A stretch of DNA of 64,000 bases from Aphanomyces cochlioides (GCA_019828595.1 JAHQRK010000006.1:1364001-1428000), one strand, 5' to 3'. Shown: positions 32,180-45,430, counted from the stretch's first letter. Made by a program: numbers and translations. The notes: generated from the sequence alone by a model not told the origin.

Positions 32180-33764
32180 TCTTTTCCATACAGTGTATCA
32201 TCCGCATGGGCCGATTTGAACCGCTTCTTCGCTCTCTTTGGTAAAGCATGATTTTTTTGATTGGCTAAAATTGCTCATTCCTTAATAATGATTGGGTAAA
32301 AATATCGTAAATTATTCATATTTAGCGAATTATCTATTTTGCATGAATTTGCTATTGCATTATTCATTTGAAGTGGAAGAGTTGATGAAGAATTATTTTC
32401 TTTGTAAGAGCGTTAACTTTTATCTATTTTATTCATTGATGAAAAATATATTTTTTTGGAATTATTATTTGAGGGGGTCTGATCGAGATCGAGATTCAAA
32501 CGACTGCATTCAAGATGAAGACGTCTTGGAGCTCTACTTGAAACGGGAGGCAAATATCGGTGTGAAAGGACGCAATCTCCGGCCAAGACAACCTTCTTCA
32601 TCTCACCATGCAATTGAGGTAGCTCATCTTGCTTGAATTGACTAACGACACTTCTTTAAAGCAAATGAACGATGCTGGTTGAAAATGAAATGCTCTTCAT
32701 TCGATCCAACCATCGCTCCAATCTCTCTGCATTTGCTTCGCTGACGTCGTTTGGTCTTGGATATCTAGACGCCCAACCGTCGTGGACGTGAAAGTCGTCG
32801 CAGTACATCGAACGCGAAATTCACTGCTCGTAAAGCAGCATCCAGGACATGGAACATCAAAATACATACTACTCTGGTCCATAATATCAGCAACATTTGG
32901 GGTATAATTGGTGGATTAAGGCTGTTTCTACAGTAAAATCGATGCTGATTGGTTTATAAAACAGAGCAGAAAAAGAACTTTGATTGGACACTTTTTGATC
33001 TTCAAACGGAGTTCTGGTTGTGAAATGACAGAAGTGTAAAAATTCCAAAAATTTGACGACCAGTAGATTATGATGTGCGCCATCAAATTGACGAAGCTTA
33101 GACTTATGAGAGAGAGTAATTAAGTAAAGCACACTTTGTACTACATTGTGGTCAAGCTAGAATTGCCTCGGAAACACAATACGTTCATCACAGCACAAAC
33201 GCTGTTAAATGGTAAGGTTTTAGTTTCTCAAGCTCTATTTAATCATCAGACAGGAACCCTGTCAGATCTACGGGTTGTATACCGTCTATGTGAAGCTAAA
33301 TAGACCTCTTAACAGCTCCAACAACCAGCTATTGACGACAATCTTGCTCTCATCAACTACGTTGGCACTAAATAGTGCCCAGTGTTACAAATGAAGTATA
33401 CAAAAAACAAATGTGTCAAATACTGTGTAATCCAAATGTTGCTCATAATGCGGACCAGAGTAGTAATATGTATCCAGGCAATTAGTGTGAATACATGAAG
33501 AATAATGAAGATTCTACCCAACTCTACCAGTTTCTACCAATGTTCTACCATCCGGAAACAATGGTCGCCACCGGAAATCGTAATCTTCCAAGATCGTGTT
33601 CATCACAAGGGTGGCATCGTCACCAAGTATGACAACGGCCTCCAAGTTGTACTTGATCGAACCTAACATCCAGGCTTTGTTCGACAGGAATCTACCTTTG
33701 TTACTGACGAAACTACTGCTACAACAATCCACATACAACCGCGACCACACTGGAGATCGTTGAT
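32180..33764. other. transposon-rich spacer without a gene
   Basis: AT-rich, with several TTGATTGG/TGATTGG (CCAAT) words (32259, 32950, 32980). A short run of TCTACC words sits at 33512-33550. From 33500 to 33790 a plus-strand frame reads protein-like stretches (VHHKGGIVTKYDNGLQVVLD, then TFVTDETTATTIHI) with stops between, perhaps the 5' part of the recombinase element. Confidence 0.4.
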
Positions 33765-35060
33765 TAAAGTTAAACTCAAAGCTTGCTTACAAAAAGCATA
33801 TTCGCGGCTTGAAATACTTCTGCTCACTAATTGGTGACTATGAGAGTCTTTTACCACTCATGGCCAAGCCCCCAGAGCCATTCTGTCCATCCATGTCGGC
33901 CAAATCTATCGCTAACTTCATTGTCTTCAAGAGAAGTCGAAGTGGCACTCCATTTATTCCTCTTGGCCAAGACGAACAATGTTGTGACGTCCTAGGACGC
34001 CCTATCTATTGCCAAGGAGGTTGGGTTGACCCACACAATGTCGATCAAATGTTATCAGCCATAACTGTATTGCACGCAGCGCGGGGCCAGAGGGGAAATT
34101 TTGTAGAAAAGTGCGTTGAGTGCTCGGCTTTGTTGGAAAAAATGAAGTCACATGGTTGCCGATTGCACAGGGCAGCTCCTCACGATTGGCGTTGTGGAAA
34201 TCCCAAGCTCAGTTCAATTGTTGAAAATACTGCTAAACGATTTCCGCAGAATGGAGCCGATTACATTCCAACAGGCGATTCACCTCTGTCGCCTTGGGAA
34301 CTGCTTGATATACGAACCCATTTGCTTTCTACAAATCGTTTAGCTGACCTCCAGTTGTTTGTTATGGTATTACTTTGCTGCCTTCTTACGTGGCGACGAA
34401 GTTGTATCCATTCGTTTTGATAATTTTATTGGTGATTTAGCTATTGTTGATGATAATGGTGTAGTTGAAGCATTGGCTATCAAAGTGAGAGGAAAATGTG
34501 ATCCACGCCCAGTGACCCAAATGATATGGTGTGACGATGTTATCCCTCAATTGTGTCCAGTGCGTCATACTCTGATTTATGTTCGTTTGGCTTGTGGACC
34601 GACCGACGAATTTCTCTTCAGTGGCGAGAAAAATGGACACTTTTCACCAGGTGCCTTTCAAGATCGCTTTAAAGCAATTTGCAATAAGTTACTGGACCGT
34701 GATGGGCCATTTGGAACACATTCGTGTAGAAAGACAGCATATTTGTTAGCAGTATGGGGTGGTGGTGAAGAAAGTGATATGATGCTTAGCGCTCGTCATA
34801 GATCAGTGTCGCAAGCTGTGAAGTACAAACGCGATGCTCTATTTACTTTAAACATCACTAAGAAGAATGATCGCAATTTAACTCGAGTTGTGCCCACGTG
34901 GAAATCAATTGTTTGCCTGGATTTACAAATGGGGCGAGCCATCAATACGAAGGGATCCCTGGCGTACAAGCCACTTAATGATTTGGCTGAATACTTTGTC
35001 GATCACTTGTGTGGATGCCGTGGTAAAAAAATGTTCTTCGTGTTGTCCAAAGCGTCATGA
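33765..35060 (+). pseudogene. Crypton-like tyrosine recombinase, one frameshift
   Basis: Two frames join at 34356-34362 by a one-base shift in LQLF / LWYYFAAFLRGDEV. The second contains the tyrosine recombinase residues in order: Arg in FLRGDEVVSIRFDNF, His-x-x-Arg in GTHSCRKTAY, His in SARHRS and the nucleophile Tyr in VKYKRDAL. Cryptons are DNA transposons that move by such an enzyme without TIRs, and oomycetes carry them. The N-terminal part (PFCPSMSAKSIANFIVFKRS) is the core-binding region. No host integrase family fits better. A second ORF follows at once. Confidence 0.72.
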
Positions 35061-35590
35061 ATTTCAATAAGCCCACAACAACGTATGATTCGATCCGAGA
35101 ATGCTGTTCATCAAACTTGTCCGCTGACAATTCTCGACAATTGATACAGTTAATTGACACATTTGCAATGGAACTTCGTTGCAAACTTGCGCAAAATGAT
35201 CCTGATATTGGCGTGCTAAACACTACTCCTAACGATAAAAAAATGGATGGTAACATTGATACCAAACAAACTCCAGGGTCAAGCAAGCGGAAACGAGGTG
35301 GTACGTTCGACTTTGAAGGCCGACATTCTCTCCGAAAAGTTCCTGATCCTATTGCAATACTCAAACAAATAATCAATTATCATGAACAAATACCACAAGA
35401 CTACAGCCAAATGACGGAGCCAGCTCGAGTGTTCGCCTTGACCACATTGATTCCAGTTGTACTTTGCCTAAAACATCATTGTCAAGGCGACGAAGCAACA
35501 TTTCTCACTCGGTGGGCGCCGTTTATCCATTCCAATTTCATCAAAAAATGCTGCAATGGTAAGGGTGAGGCGTGTAGTAACATAATATAG
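35057..35590 (+). CDS. second ORF of the Crypton-like element, unknown
   Basis: 177 residues; its ATG overlaps the TGA of the recombinase (ATGA). The middle is basic (PGSSKRKRGGTFDFEGRHSL), possibly a nuclear localisation or DNA-binding stretch, and the C-terminus is helical with cysteines (KHHCQGDEATFLTRW). It may be a separate protein or the out-of-frame C-terminus of the recombinase. No family recognised. Confidence 0.45.
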   Translation: MNFNKPTTTYDSIRECCSSNLSADNSRQLIQLIDTFAMELRCKLAQNDPDIGVLNTTPNDKKMDGNIDTKQTPGSSKRKRGGTFDFEGRHSLRKVPDPIAILKQIINYHEQIPQDYSQMTEPARVFALTTLIPVVLCLKHHCQGDEATFLTRWAPFIHSNFIKKCCNGKGEACSNII

Positions 35591-35595
35591 AACCT

Positions 35596-35687
35596 TCTGT
35601 CTGTTTCCCTTTCATCGCGAGAGACTTGGCCATTCTCTCATATAGTACATTCTGTGGCTTTCCCTTTCATTGCGAAAGACTTGGCCA
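35596..35687. repeat. imperfect tandem duplication, 55-base period
   Basis: A 37-base block (TTTCCCTTTCATCGCGAGAG and flanks) at 35596-35632 recurs at 35651-35687 with four or five differences. Confidence 0.6.
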
Positions 35688-36318
35688 GCCTGCTCTGAAC
35701 TCATTCAAGTGCTACTGGTGAAAACGTGATACGTTCTCCTTGAGCATCTTCAAGTGACTTCGACGAGATCTACCTCCAGCCAAGCGTCCGGTGCATTGCC
35801 TTCTCTGAAGGTTTCCTTGACTTCTGTTGCTCGAAACCTCAAAAGTGATTGACCATGACTCATTTACCGGTAGATCCGGATAACGGCTCTACACACTCTA
35901 CCAAACGATAATAGATATGTATTGTCGTTTGGGTCCAAAACTGGCAATTTGAGATGTTTTGAAAATGTTTCATAATCAAGATTTTGTAAATCATATAGAG
36001 GAAATTATACTCTCGAGTAAATCAAATGATTTACAATTTCGATAAGTTAATCTTTTATTTCACATTATTATTCAAAACAGTATGAATATTTGTATGAAAT
36101 TTAATAAATTTTCTTCGGAGAGAGCCGCAGAGAAAATGCAAATCCACAGATTTACTGGAAGGAGAGCCAATCAAACATCAAAGAATTCACAAAAATTTCC
36201 CCAATTATGATCGATGTTGCATTACGAAGCAAGCAAAAACCGAAGCAGAAGCCTGTGCTCGAATAGTGAACAGGTAAATGTGGTTAGTCTTGACCAGCAC
36301 GGCAACTTCCTTCGGCCG

Positions 36319-36393
36319 AGCTCTGAGGCTAAAGATGGGACAACATTAAACTTATCGACTGGTGAACGTTGTGCCATCTTTAACCCCAGAGCT
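36319..36393. repeat. 75-base foldback, 26-base arms
   Basis: Arm 36319-36344 (AGCTCTGAGGCTAAAGATGG...) pairs with 36368-36393 with three mismatches and a 23-base loop. It would form a stable hairpin if transcribed. Confidence 0.65.
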
Positions 36394-36612
36394 TGACCAT
36401 TTTCTTTCAGTTCCAGAGATGTGTCGTGCATGTAGATTATGGAAGGACATAGTTTTAGTTTGTGCTGCTTGTGTTTTTTAATTACATTACATGTTGGGAT
36501 ACGCCACACATCTCCAAACAGGAGTTGAATCGCCAGTGTGCGCTTCCGTTCTACTCGCAATCAATACATTGTTCCTTTAGCGAAATCAAAAGCCGCTTAC
36601 CATATATGCGTA

Positions 36613-36649
36613 CTTCTCTGGATCGTTCCATCAATCAGATCCAGAGAAG
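36613..36649. repeat. perfect 12-base inverted repeat
   Basis: CTTCTCTGGATC and GATCCAGAGAAG separated by 13 bases. Confidence 0.7.
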
Positions 36650-37042
36650 CACTGCGCTGCAAGTTGCGTGCAGAAAGTTTGGCTAGACTTCATGTAGTGA
36701 TCGGGCTGGTGCCTTTCCAAATTAACTATTTCTGCCCAATCTCAACACATCATCCAACTCATTGCACTCTAATTGGACGATAATCTTGTGTAAATCCACC
36801 GATTTACGTTTTCTGACAACAAGTCAATTAATTGACGCATACACTATTTAAAGTTTACGCAAACAATTTCTTATATTGCCCTCGATCATTACCATTAAAT
36901 AGTGTAATTACAAACGTTTTAAATGTTTGAAAAACATGCTCGAAACATTCAATTTCTTTTCACTTGAAATTTGTATGCGTCAATTGTAAAATTTATTCCG
37001 CACGACTCCAGTTTTTTATTAAAACCACAATACATACAGACT

Positions 37043-40000
37043 TTACTTCTTGTGGTTGATTTCAATCTCGACCAAATAGCATATGCGAGCTTGGGCTTCA
37101 TCGTACACGATGTACTCGTTATTCTGCAGCACTGGGGGGTCCACGATGAGCTTGTAACCTTCCGGGAGTCCAGTCGTCTCAAAGACATTGAAATACTTGC
37201 GGGCAATGTACGCATAGCTGCTGTTTTGATCGGGCATGTCAACTTTGACATGGAATGTGATGGAGTACGTCTGTCCCGACACACAAAGCTCCTTGTCTTG
37301 AACTTCCACGGTGACTTTATCGGGCGTATTCCATCGATAGCCAAAGATATGCATCGCTTGCTTTTGAGAAGTGTCAGTCAACTCGGCTTGCTTGTTTCCA
37401 CTGGCGAGTAGATCGTCCAAACGTTTCTGCGCTTCTCGGAACGACGTGCCATGCGATAGCTCAGTGGCTTTGTCGCCTTTGCAAACAGCCCAAACGAACG
37501 GCCATGGCATTTCAGTGCCAGCTCGTTTTAGCTTTCCAAGGGGAACTTTCGCACGACTTGCTTGCGTCACAATTGTCTCGAGCGGGTCGTGCTGCCACTC
37601 TCCCATGGCAAATGTACTGCCAGTGCCTTCTTCCGCCTTCTCCATGTACGTTGGAGTCGTCACAGTGTGCATTTCACCAAGGTTGACATCACAGAGGAGC
37701 ATGTAGTGGACTTGTCGCTTGTCTTCCAAGATATACGGCGCACCACAGTAGTTCAAACTCTTGTCCGACTCGTCGGCAAAGTAAATGCCCTTGCCAAACG
37801 CATAGCCCGTCTTTGGAGCTTCCGGCGGTGCTATACGAAGACCACGGGAAAGAATGCCCATCAAGTTGGTCTTCCTCGTGCCGTGCCAGAGCAGCATGTG
37901 ATGTCCCTTGTCGAACTGACGGTCCAGTTCATCCTTTCGCTGCACCGACAAGACGCGAGAAACCTTGTACGGCGTATTCTTGTCGTGGAATCCCGTGTCA
38001 AAGTACTTGGAGATCATATCGACTTCAATTTGAGACGACGGCGTCAATTGAAGCTGGAGAGCGTTGTAGCAGTAGTCCAAAGGATGGACAGTCGTCGATG
38101 ATTTCGCGCCAAGGATGATCTTGCTGTTTTTGGCAATCTCGATCAATTGACGAACGCGTGTGATTTCCTTGTCCACGGCGTCGACAGTCATAAACGCCTT
38201 GAGCACCGAGTCGCTTGACGCATCGCTCTCAGGGACAAGTTCATAATACCGACTGCTCTTCTCAGCGATGGCTTCACTGGCACTACGCCACGCGTCCGCC
38301 AACGCGGCGATTTCGGAAGCTTCGAGGGATTTGCCATCAACTGCGCCGCCATTCATTTTCTTCTGGAGCTCGTCGTTGTCGAGAATCATTTGTTTGATCT
38401 CCCCTAGGCGGTCGATGGCTGTCTTTAGCACCGCAGGATCCAACTCGATAAGTGGGAGATCCTCGAGATTGTGGTATTCGCTCCTTGCGGCTTCTTCGAG
38501 GCAGTTGATGTCCGTGACGACTCGAAGAAAGTCTTGGACGACGGGCTGAAGGGCCGACTTCGTCTTGGGAATAATTTCTTTGTCCGTCAAAGGAGCTGTG
38601 ACCTTGGCATGGTACTCGTGGCGTTCGTTCTTTCGCTTGAAGAGCATGTACTTGCCTGGTTTCTTCTCAAATGTGTCGGGGTTGCCAAAGACATTGCCCG
38701 TCTTGCTCTTGAAGATCTTTTTAAACTCATCGACGGCCGACGCACTGTCGTTGAATGGCGTGTTCTGGTACTTGCCAGACTCACCGATGCGACCCCAGTT
38801 AGTGAAGAGAATGTAGACGTTTTGAGTGATGTGGTGGGCGATTTGCATGCGGTAAAAGACATTGACACCGAATTGACCCGACTGGACGTCGACTTTGGTC
38901 AATCCCACCGAGTATTCAACGCCGTCTGCGTCGACAAATACCTTGTCCTGACGTCCCGCTTGGCAGTAATCGTGAACTTGAGCAGGCACGGTGACTGTCT
39001 TGACCCAGCCTTGGGCATGACATTGATTGAGAAACACCGTTGCGTCGTGTTCGAATGGTGGCGGCGTTGGAAACGTTGGCACTGGTGGTGATGTCTTCTT
39101 GGTATCGTTTGTGAGCACTCGGAGCAACACGCCAGAAGGTTGCTGGCGAGCCAAGTCGATGGCAGATCGTTTGGCTTTGTCCAGTGCTTTCGGCGGTACT
39201 TTTTCTTTGAGCAGTAATTCCACCATGGCTTCATTTTCAAAAGATCCAAGAGAAGTTGGAGCCACCGCAAGATGGAGGACCGTCTCGCCGAACTTGTTGG
39301 CTGCCGTGATAGCTTTCTGGCGTTGTTTGGCTTGAATCTTCATCGTCAAAGACTTGGTTGTCCCGTCCACTTTGGTTCGCTTGGCGGTGGAAATAAGGCC
39401 TAAGCAAATGCGCACATCGTCGATTTGGTTGCGCACCACAGCGTGCATGAAGCAAGTGTTGCCCTGGTCATCCGTCTCGGTGATGTTGGCGCCGTAATGG
39501 AGCAGCAACGCCAGAGTATGCTCTCGCAAGAAGACATGTGGGACGTAAATAGCACGCATGAGGAGTGAGAGCTCGGTGACTGGGGAAGACGCTTGAGGCG
39601 AGCATTTGACTTCCAGTTTCGTCTTGAAAAGACCATTGGGGGACACTTTGGCAGCGAGGACTTTGTCGAGGAGGTCAAGCAGCAACGTTGCATCAAACGC
39701 TGGGGAATCCCAACATGCATCGATCAGGACATTGGCCAAGTTGTTGCCGTCTCTGTCCGCTTTGACGAGATCAGCTTTACTTCGTGCAAAAAAGACGAGA
39801 ATACGAGCCATCTTGGTCAAATCTGGTGTCTTGGATGTCGCGTTTCGCTTGACAGCGTACAAGACGGGGGTTTCCTTCACCGTTGTGAGCTGGTTCAACA
39901 AGCTATTATCCAAATGGAGAAGGAATAGGAGCCAATTCAAGTGACCGTGGACTGCTGCAAAGTGCAGCGCGGTTTCGCCAGCTTTGGTCTTGGCTGCCAC

Positions 40001-43000
40001 GGGGACCTTGGTGTCGACTAATTGCCAAGCGATAGCACGCACCAGGCCAGTGATATCAACATCCTGTTGCGCTAGAATGTGCAATAGAGTCTCGCCTTGT
40101 CCATTCGTTTGGAGCAAAATCTTGTCCTTGGAGTTCACGAGGCTGGTGATGAGATTGAGCGTCTAGAAGAAAAAGAGTCAAAGGTTAGAAGGAGTAGATA
40201 TACCAGTTGGAAGCTGTGATTTCGAATCGAGTCTTCGACAGCTTGGCGTCGGCAATATCCAGCATTCAAGAGCATATGACAGACGCCCTGCCATGCTTGT
40301 TGGACTGCGTGGTAGTACAGACTCGTCTTCGCGTCGCCTTTAGTGAACTGGACGTGGATATTCGCTCCTTGCTGGATTAAATTCGTCACGATATCTTTGC
40401 GACCGTGGGCCATCGCTCGACCGAGCGCTGTGTCACCATTCTGATCTTGAACTTCGAGTGAGCCATCAGGGGCGATGTGGAGAATACTGAGCGTGCTCAC
40501 AATGGCGCCAGTCGCAGCGCCAAGGTGAAGGCAAGTGCGACCGAGACAATCTTGTGTCGATACTCGAATACCAGCGACCAAGCACAAGCTGCCAACCGTC
40601 TCGATAGGATCACTCTCGTTCGACGGGAGGTTAGCCAAGTAATCGGGGAACTTGTCGAGCTTCTTGGTATTTTGGTGTTGGAAGTGCCAGTCCAAGTCGA
40701 TCTTTTGAAATGCAAAGTGGAGCGCAGAGAACCCAAATCTGTCGACTGCGTTGACATCAGCGCCATGAGCGATGAGAAGACTTTCGACTTCAAATGTCGC
40801 TTCTGGTGTCATGACGGCGCTGTTGATGGCGAAATGCAGCGGCGTGCGCTGGTGATTATCAGTGGCATTGACAGCATCAGCGGTGAGCAACAACATTGCA
40901 CGAAGCAAGTGCAAGTCTCGGTTGGCACTGGCATAATGCAGTGGAGTGCGGCCTTTGGCGTCCCGAAGACAGACTGCAGGAGCAACGCTTCGATGCTGAA
41001 GCAAGACGGAAATCGCCGACACTTTAGCGGTGGATGGCGATTCATCGACGACAACCTCCATTGACTTCTCGTGGTTGTCTTCCTCCACATTTTCTTCGTC
41101 ATCTTGCATGCTTTCATTCTCTTCTCCGTCACTGTCGTTATCGTCATCTTGATCGCCTTCTTCGTTATAGTCCGAATCATCGACGATAGGCACATGTTTC
41201 TGCTCCTTGGACTCTGCAGCGACTTCCTTCTTCTTGGGAATTTCCAAGCACAAGTCGTCCCATTTATCACTAGCGAATTCATTGTATGCCAGACCAAATT
41301 TGACTTCGTTGGCGTGGAGTTCGTCCTTTGTGACAGAAAAGCCTTGAAGGATTGCACTGCTGAGTGCTGAGAGCCCGTCGGCGTTCTTGGCACATGGATC
41401 GGCGCCATGCTCCATCAATGCTGCCGTCATGTCGGCATTGTTGCTTTCGAGAGCAAGATGCAAAGGTGACTTTAGCTTGATGGCAAACGAAGCCTGAGCT
41501 CCATGTTGGAGTAAATCCTTGACAATTTCAACGTATCCCTTCGTAGCCGCAGCGAAGAGTGGTGTGATGCCTTCGACTTTCTTCTCAGCGTCCGCCAGGA
41601 AGAAATTTGGGTATGCTTTGCGGGTGAGCTACAGAAGGACGACAAAATGAGTAAAAAGAATCGAGAGAAGGACGAACCAAGGCGTGGACACCCAACTTGT
41701 GGCCATTTTCACATGCCAAGAGCAGTGCCGATTTGTACCAGTAGACGGCATTGATGGTTTCCTCCGACCACTTGGCGCCTTCCACAAGAATCGCGAGGAC
41801 ATCGTCGCCTCGCCATCCATTCGACGCGTTCAAAGTTCGAGACGCTGCAGTGTGCAAGAGCGTTTCCGTGGTCGGCAGTCGGCGTTGTTTCAGCGGATCT
41901 TCAGGGTCAATCGATCCTTGGCAAATGATTTTGTCTAAGTTGGGCGTATACTCTGCGAGGAGCTTTACCAATTCGCAGAATCGCGTGTCTTCAGCGAGAT
42001 AGTCCATGTTGTATTGTGTGCCTCGGTTCGTTTGGACAAGTTCCATGAGCGGCACGTCTCCATTGACATCAATCATTTCCAAAGCCGCTTTGATCTCAGC
42101 TTTGGAAAGTCTCCCCAGCAAAGTTTTCACCGCCTTTGGACTTGGCTGACCCTTGCCAATGTAATGGAAAGCGTTCTGCCCATCCTTGCTCTGGATGATG
42201 TGGAAAGGCTGTGCCGTCGCAAGCATCTTCTCGAGGTAATCGCCACTACCGTTCATGACACCCTGCATCCACAAGTCGGTCCCGGAGGCGTCCACCACAT
42301 TCAAATCGCTCTTGGGGAGAAGGAGATCAAACAAGTCTTGGTTTCTTTGACTCATGGCCAAAGAGAGCGGTTGGCCGCGATGCGCATAGTCTTCGTGCGT
42401 CACATGAGCACCGTGCTTGATCAAAAGCTCGGCGATCTTTTTGAGAGTGACGTTGAGTTCCTCAGAGTGGTTTCGGTTCACGACTTTTTGAAGTGGAAAG
42501 TTGTTTTCAAGGGTGCCAATGTTTGGATCAGCGCCATGGGTGAGCAAGAATTCGATCTCTTCAACGTTTTCTGCCACTTCGCACTGGAGATAAAGCATCG
42601 TTGCGCCGTTGGCGTCGCGGAAATCGACGGCCTTTTCGTCGGCAGGGGCATTTTTGATGAGGAAACGTGAGCAATCGTACCGTCCTTTTAAAGCTGCAAC
42701 AGCCATCGGCGTGTAGCCCCAAGCGTTGCGGAACCAAGTCGCGGCTGAAATCGAATGCAGCAACTTGACACACGACAGCCAACCGTAAGCTGCTGCGTAG
42801 TGCATGACACTGTTCAACGACGAGTCGACAGCATTCCTACAAGAAGTTGACGTAAACTCCCATCAAATTTGATGAAATCGTACGCATTGGCTCCAGCGTT
42901 GAGCAAATCGACCGCGATCTGGACATGGCCATTCATACAGGCAATCATCAGCGGCGTTCGACGGACTTTGTTGAGGATGTCAACGATCACGCCGTGCTTC

Positions 43001-44925
43001 AATAGAGCGCGAACGGCTTCAAGGTGTCCACACTGCGCTGCAAGGCCAAGCGCCATGTCTTTGTTGGACGTGCCGGCATTTCCATTTACGCCAGCCTGCA
43101 ATAAAGCGTCGACAACTTGGCTGTGGCCGTGCTGGGAGGCGTGGTGAATCGGCCGAAAGCCACCTGACGACGGCGCTTCCAAAACTTGCGAGCCACCGTG
43201 TTCAATTAGCAACTTGACATTTTCAACCCGGCCAAGGCGGCATGCAATGGCCATCGGCAAGTCTTTGTCCTTGGTACGAGCCATGACATCGGAGCCACCT
43301 TCAAGGAGGATTTTCAACGGCTCGGGGCTGGTGCAAGCTGCAGCATAGTGCACAGCTTGCCACCCATTGAAATCTACCTCACCTAGGCCAGATGAACCAA
43401 TTTCGTCGACTAGAGCCTGGAGATATGCAGGATTTGGATTGATTGCGGCGAAATGGAGAGGTCGAACGTTGTGGTTAGTCGCTTTTTTGAGCACGGAGAC
43501 TTTCTTGAACGGTTCTAGAGGTTCAGTGCCAAGAACTTGAGCGTGCAAGTTGTTGTAGCCCCATCCACCACGAGCCAGCAAGATGGAGACCAACTTGTTG
43601 GCCAAGACGTGGTTCCCTGATCGAGCCACTAAAGGTAGCAGGCGTCCTGAATGGTGGACCCAGCCATCACCAGGATAAAAGAGCATGAGCATCTCATACG
43701 ACAACGTCGGGGTCGACCACAAATTCCGTTCAAAGTCTGGTTTGAGTTGATTGTAATTGTATTGGAATGGCTCGGCTTCCAACACAGATTGATCCTTCAA
43801 GAGAGCATTATTGCCTTCCTTACCCCCTCGACTGGCATTCAAAGCACGCCTATAGAAGATCATCGTCCTTAACTCCATAGCATTGCTACGCACCGGTTGT
43901 AGTCGCTGTAGGCGCTTGTATGGCTGCCAGTATCGAGAGTCTTGAGAGCACACGGAGGCTTCTTTGCGAACGTGGGTTTCTCTTTAGCATCTTTCAATGC
44001 CAGGAATGCATTTACAGCCTGGAGAAATGTTAGAGAGCATTTCAATGAGACTGCAATACCTTCAAGTCATTTCTTTCGATGGCATAATCGAGCGCGGTCC
44101 TTGGAACACCGACGCTCCGAGTTGCAAAGCACGAGTGGATTTGCTTCGTGAAAGCAGGCTTAGTCGTTAAATTCTCGAGCATTTTGTAATTTTTCGTCAA
44201 GACAGCGCGAATGACTTCCTTGGAGCTCACAAAGACGTCGTTGACTTTGGCTCGGAACGCATGGTTCCCACTGAACTCGTCATCATCGACAGGTCTCGTG
44301 ATTTTCGCAATGCATTTAGGCAAGCCGGACGTCTTGTCGAGTTTGACAGCGGCAGATTTCGTTGGCTTGGCTCCCTTAGCTCCTTTTTTCGTCGGGGTAG
44401 ACACGCCAGACGATGCTTTGCGTTTTTTCAACGGTTGCAACGCATCTTCAGGCACTTCTTCTCCTGCAGCTTCCTTAACGAGAATGTTCTCGATCTACAG
44501 CAGCAAAATGGTAAAAACGAGTCCATTTTGATTGTTTGTACTCGGTCGAGGTGGCGTTTGGGGACTTTATACTCTCCAGGCGTGACTTCATCCAGGTGAA
44601 TTTCACACAAGATCGCTTGGACTGGCATCAAGTCGTACGAGCCTTCGCGGTAGACATTCGAGTCTTGTGCCTTTTCAAAGTAAAGCACATTCACTTGAGC
44701 TGACTCGTCGTCGAGCATTTCATGTATTGTATCGTCTAGAAGTTGCGCGACCCAAAATCGTTCGTGCTCATCATCACAGCGCACGGCAACGATGCTCATG
44801 GCTTCAAACAGAGTTTCCACGCCATCCTCAGCATAGAAAGAAACCTTGTTCGAGGGTATAATTATAGGACCAGCTGGAGCGGCAGGCGTCTTGCGCTTCA
44901 CTTGCTTGGACTTCTTGGAGGGCAT
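37043..44925 (-). CDS. ankyrin-repeat / WGR poly(ADP-ribose) polymerase
   Basis: Seven exons (44542-44925, 44060-44494, 43894-44018, 42884-43849, 41678-42836, 40204-41628, 37043-40162; introns 41-49 nt) sum to 2,538 codons. N-terminus MPSKKSKQVKRKTPAAPAGP is basic and likely nuclear. Many ankyrin repeats follow to about residue 1850, with an acidic linker (DDDNDSDGEENESMQDDEEN) inside. Then come a WGR domain near residue 1950 (ILFTNWGRIGESGKYQ), a helical regulatory domain and the catalytic domain with His (LLWHGTRKTNL, ~2258), Tyr (GKGIYFAD, ~2290) and Glu (NNEYIVYDEAQ, ~2514), the triad for polymer synthesis. The enzyme attaches ADP-ribose chains to proteins using NAD+; WGR and the regulatory domain are what DNA-dependent PARPs use to sense breaks. 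Between GEMHTV and NNEYIVY lies far more sequence than in PARP1. Confidence 0.94.
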
Positions 44926-45430
44926 CGGGAAAAGGAACAATGAGGGCGTTTCCTTCGCATCCAAATATAAACCGACCATCATTCGGGATCAAGATGGACT
45001 TTTTCAAATGATGTTTGGCGCCAAATCCTGCATGGACACGTTGGATCGCAGCCCCCAAGCACTCGTTCTAGCAGTTTGGTAAGAAGTACAGCGAGGATGG
45101 CTTGGTGCTGTCTTATTCGATCGAGTCTACGTCGGCCGGAGCGCTCGACGTCGCCATCGCGTGTTGCGTTTCCAACACAACTTGCTCCTAATATACTGTA
45201 GGATCTGCATCTATATTTTTAGATTTGTTGGAGGGAAGTTTCCTTGACTTTGTCAATACTGAGTTCAAGTCACGATGACAGAGGGGTTGGCTTGGCTCTA
45301 AGTATAGGCTTTGATCCAAGCAGAAACGCACTCTGTTGCTTCGTACAATCATCTTGGCAAGCTACTCGAGTGGACTGTGAGTTTTGTGTGTGTATTCCAT
45401 TGCCTCTGGAGGTCGTACTCCCTCCGGAGG
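44926..45430. other. spacer upstream of the PARP gene
   Basis: No gene. The PARP frame stays open 57 bases upstream of the chosen ATG, but MPSKK is the first good start. Confidence 0.4.

Larger units (their letters stand above)
35690..37040. other. gene-free spacer with inverted repeats
   Basis: No gene. Includes two foldbacks described separately (36319-36393 and 36613-36649), an ATCCGGATA word near 35873 and AT-rich runs. Confidence 0.45.

Noticed and set aside
33512..33550. Run of TCTACC words that could suggest an array
   Set aside because: Units are irregular, 8-15 bases apart, without spacers of fixed length; not a CRISPR and not expected in a nuclear eukaryotic genome.
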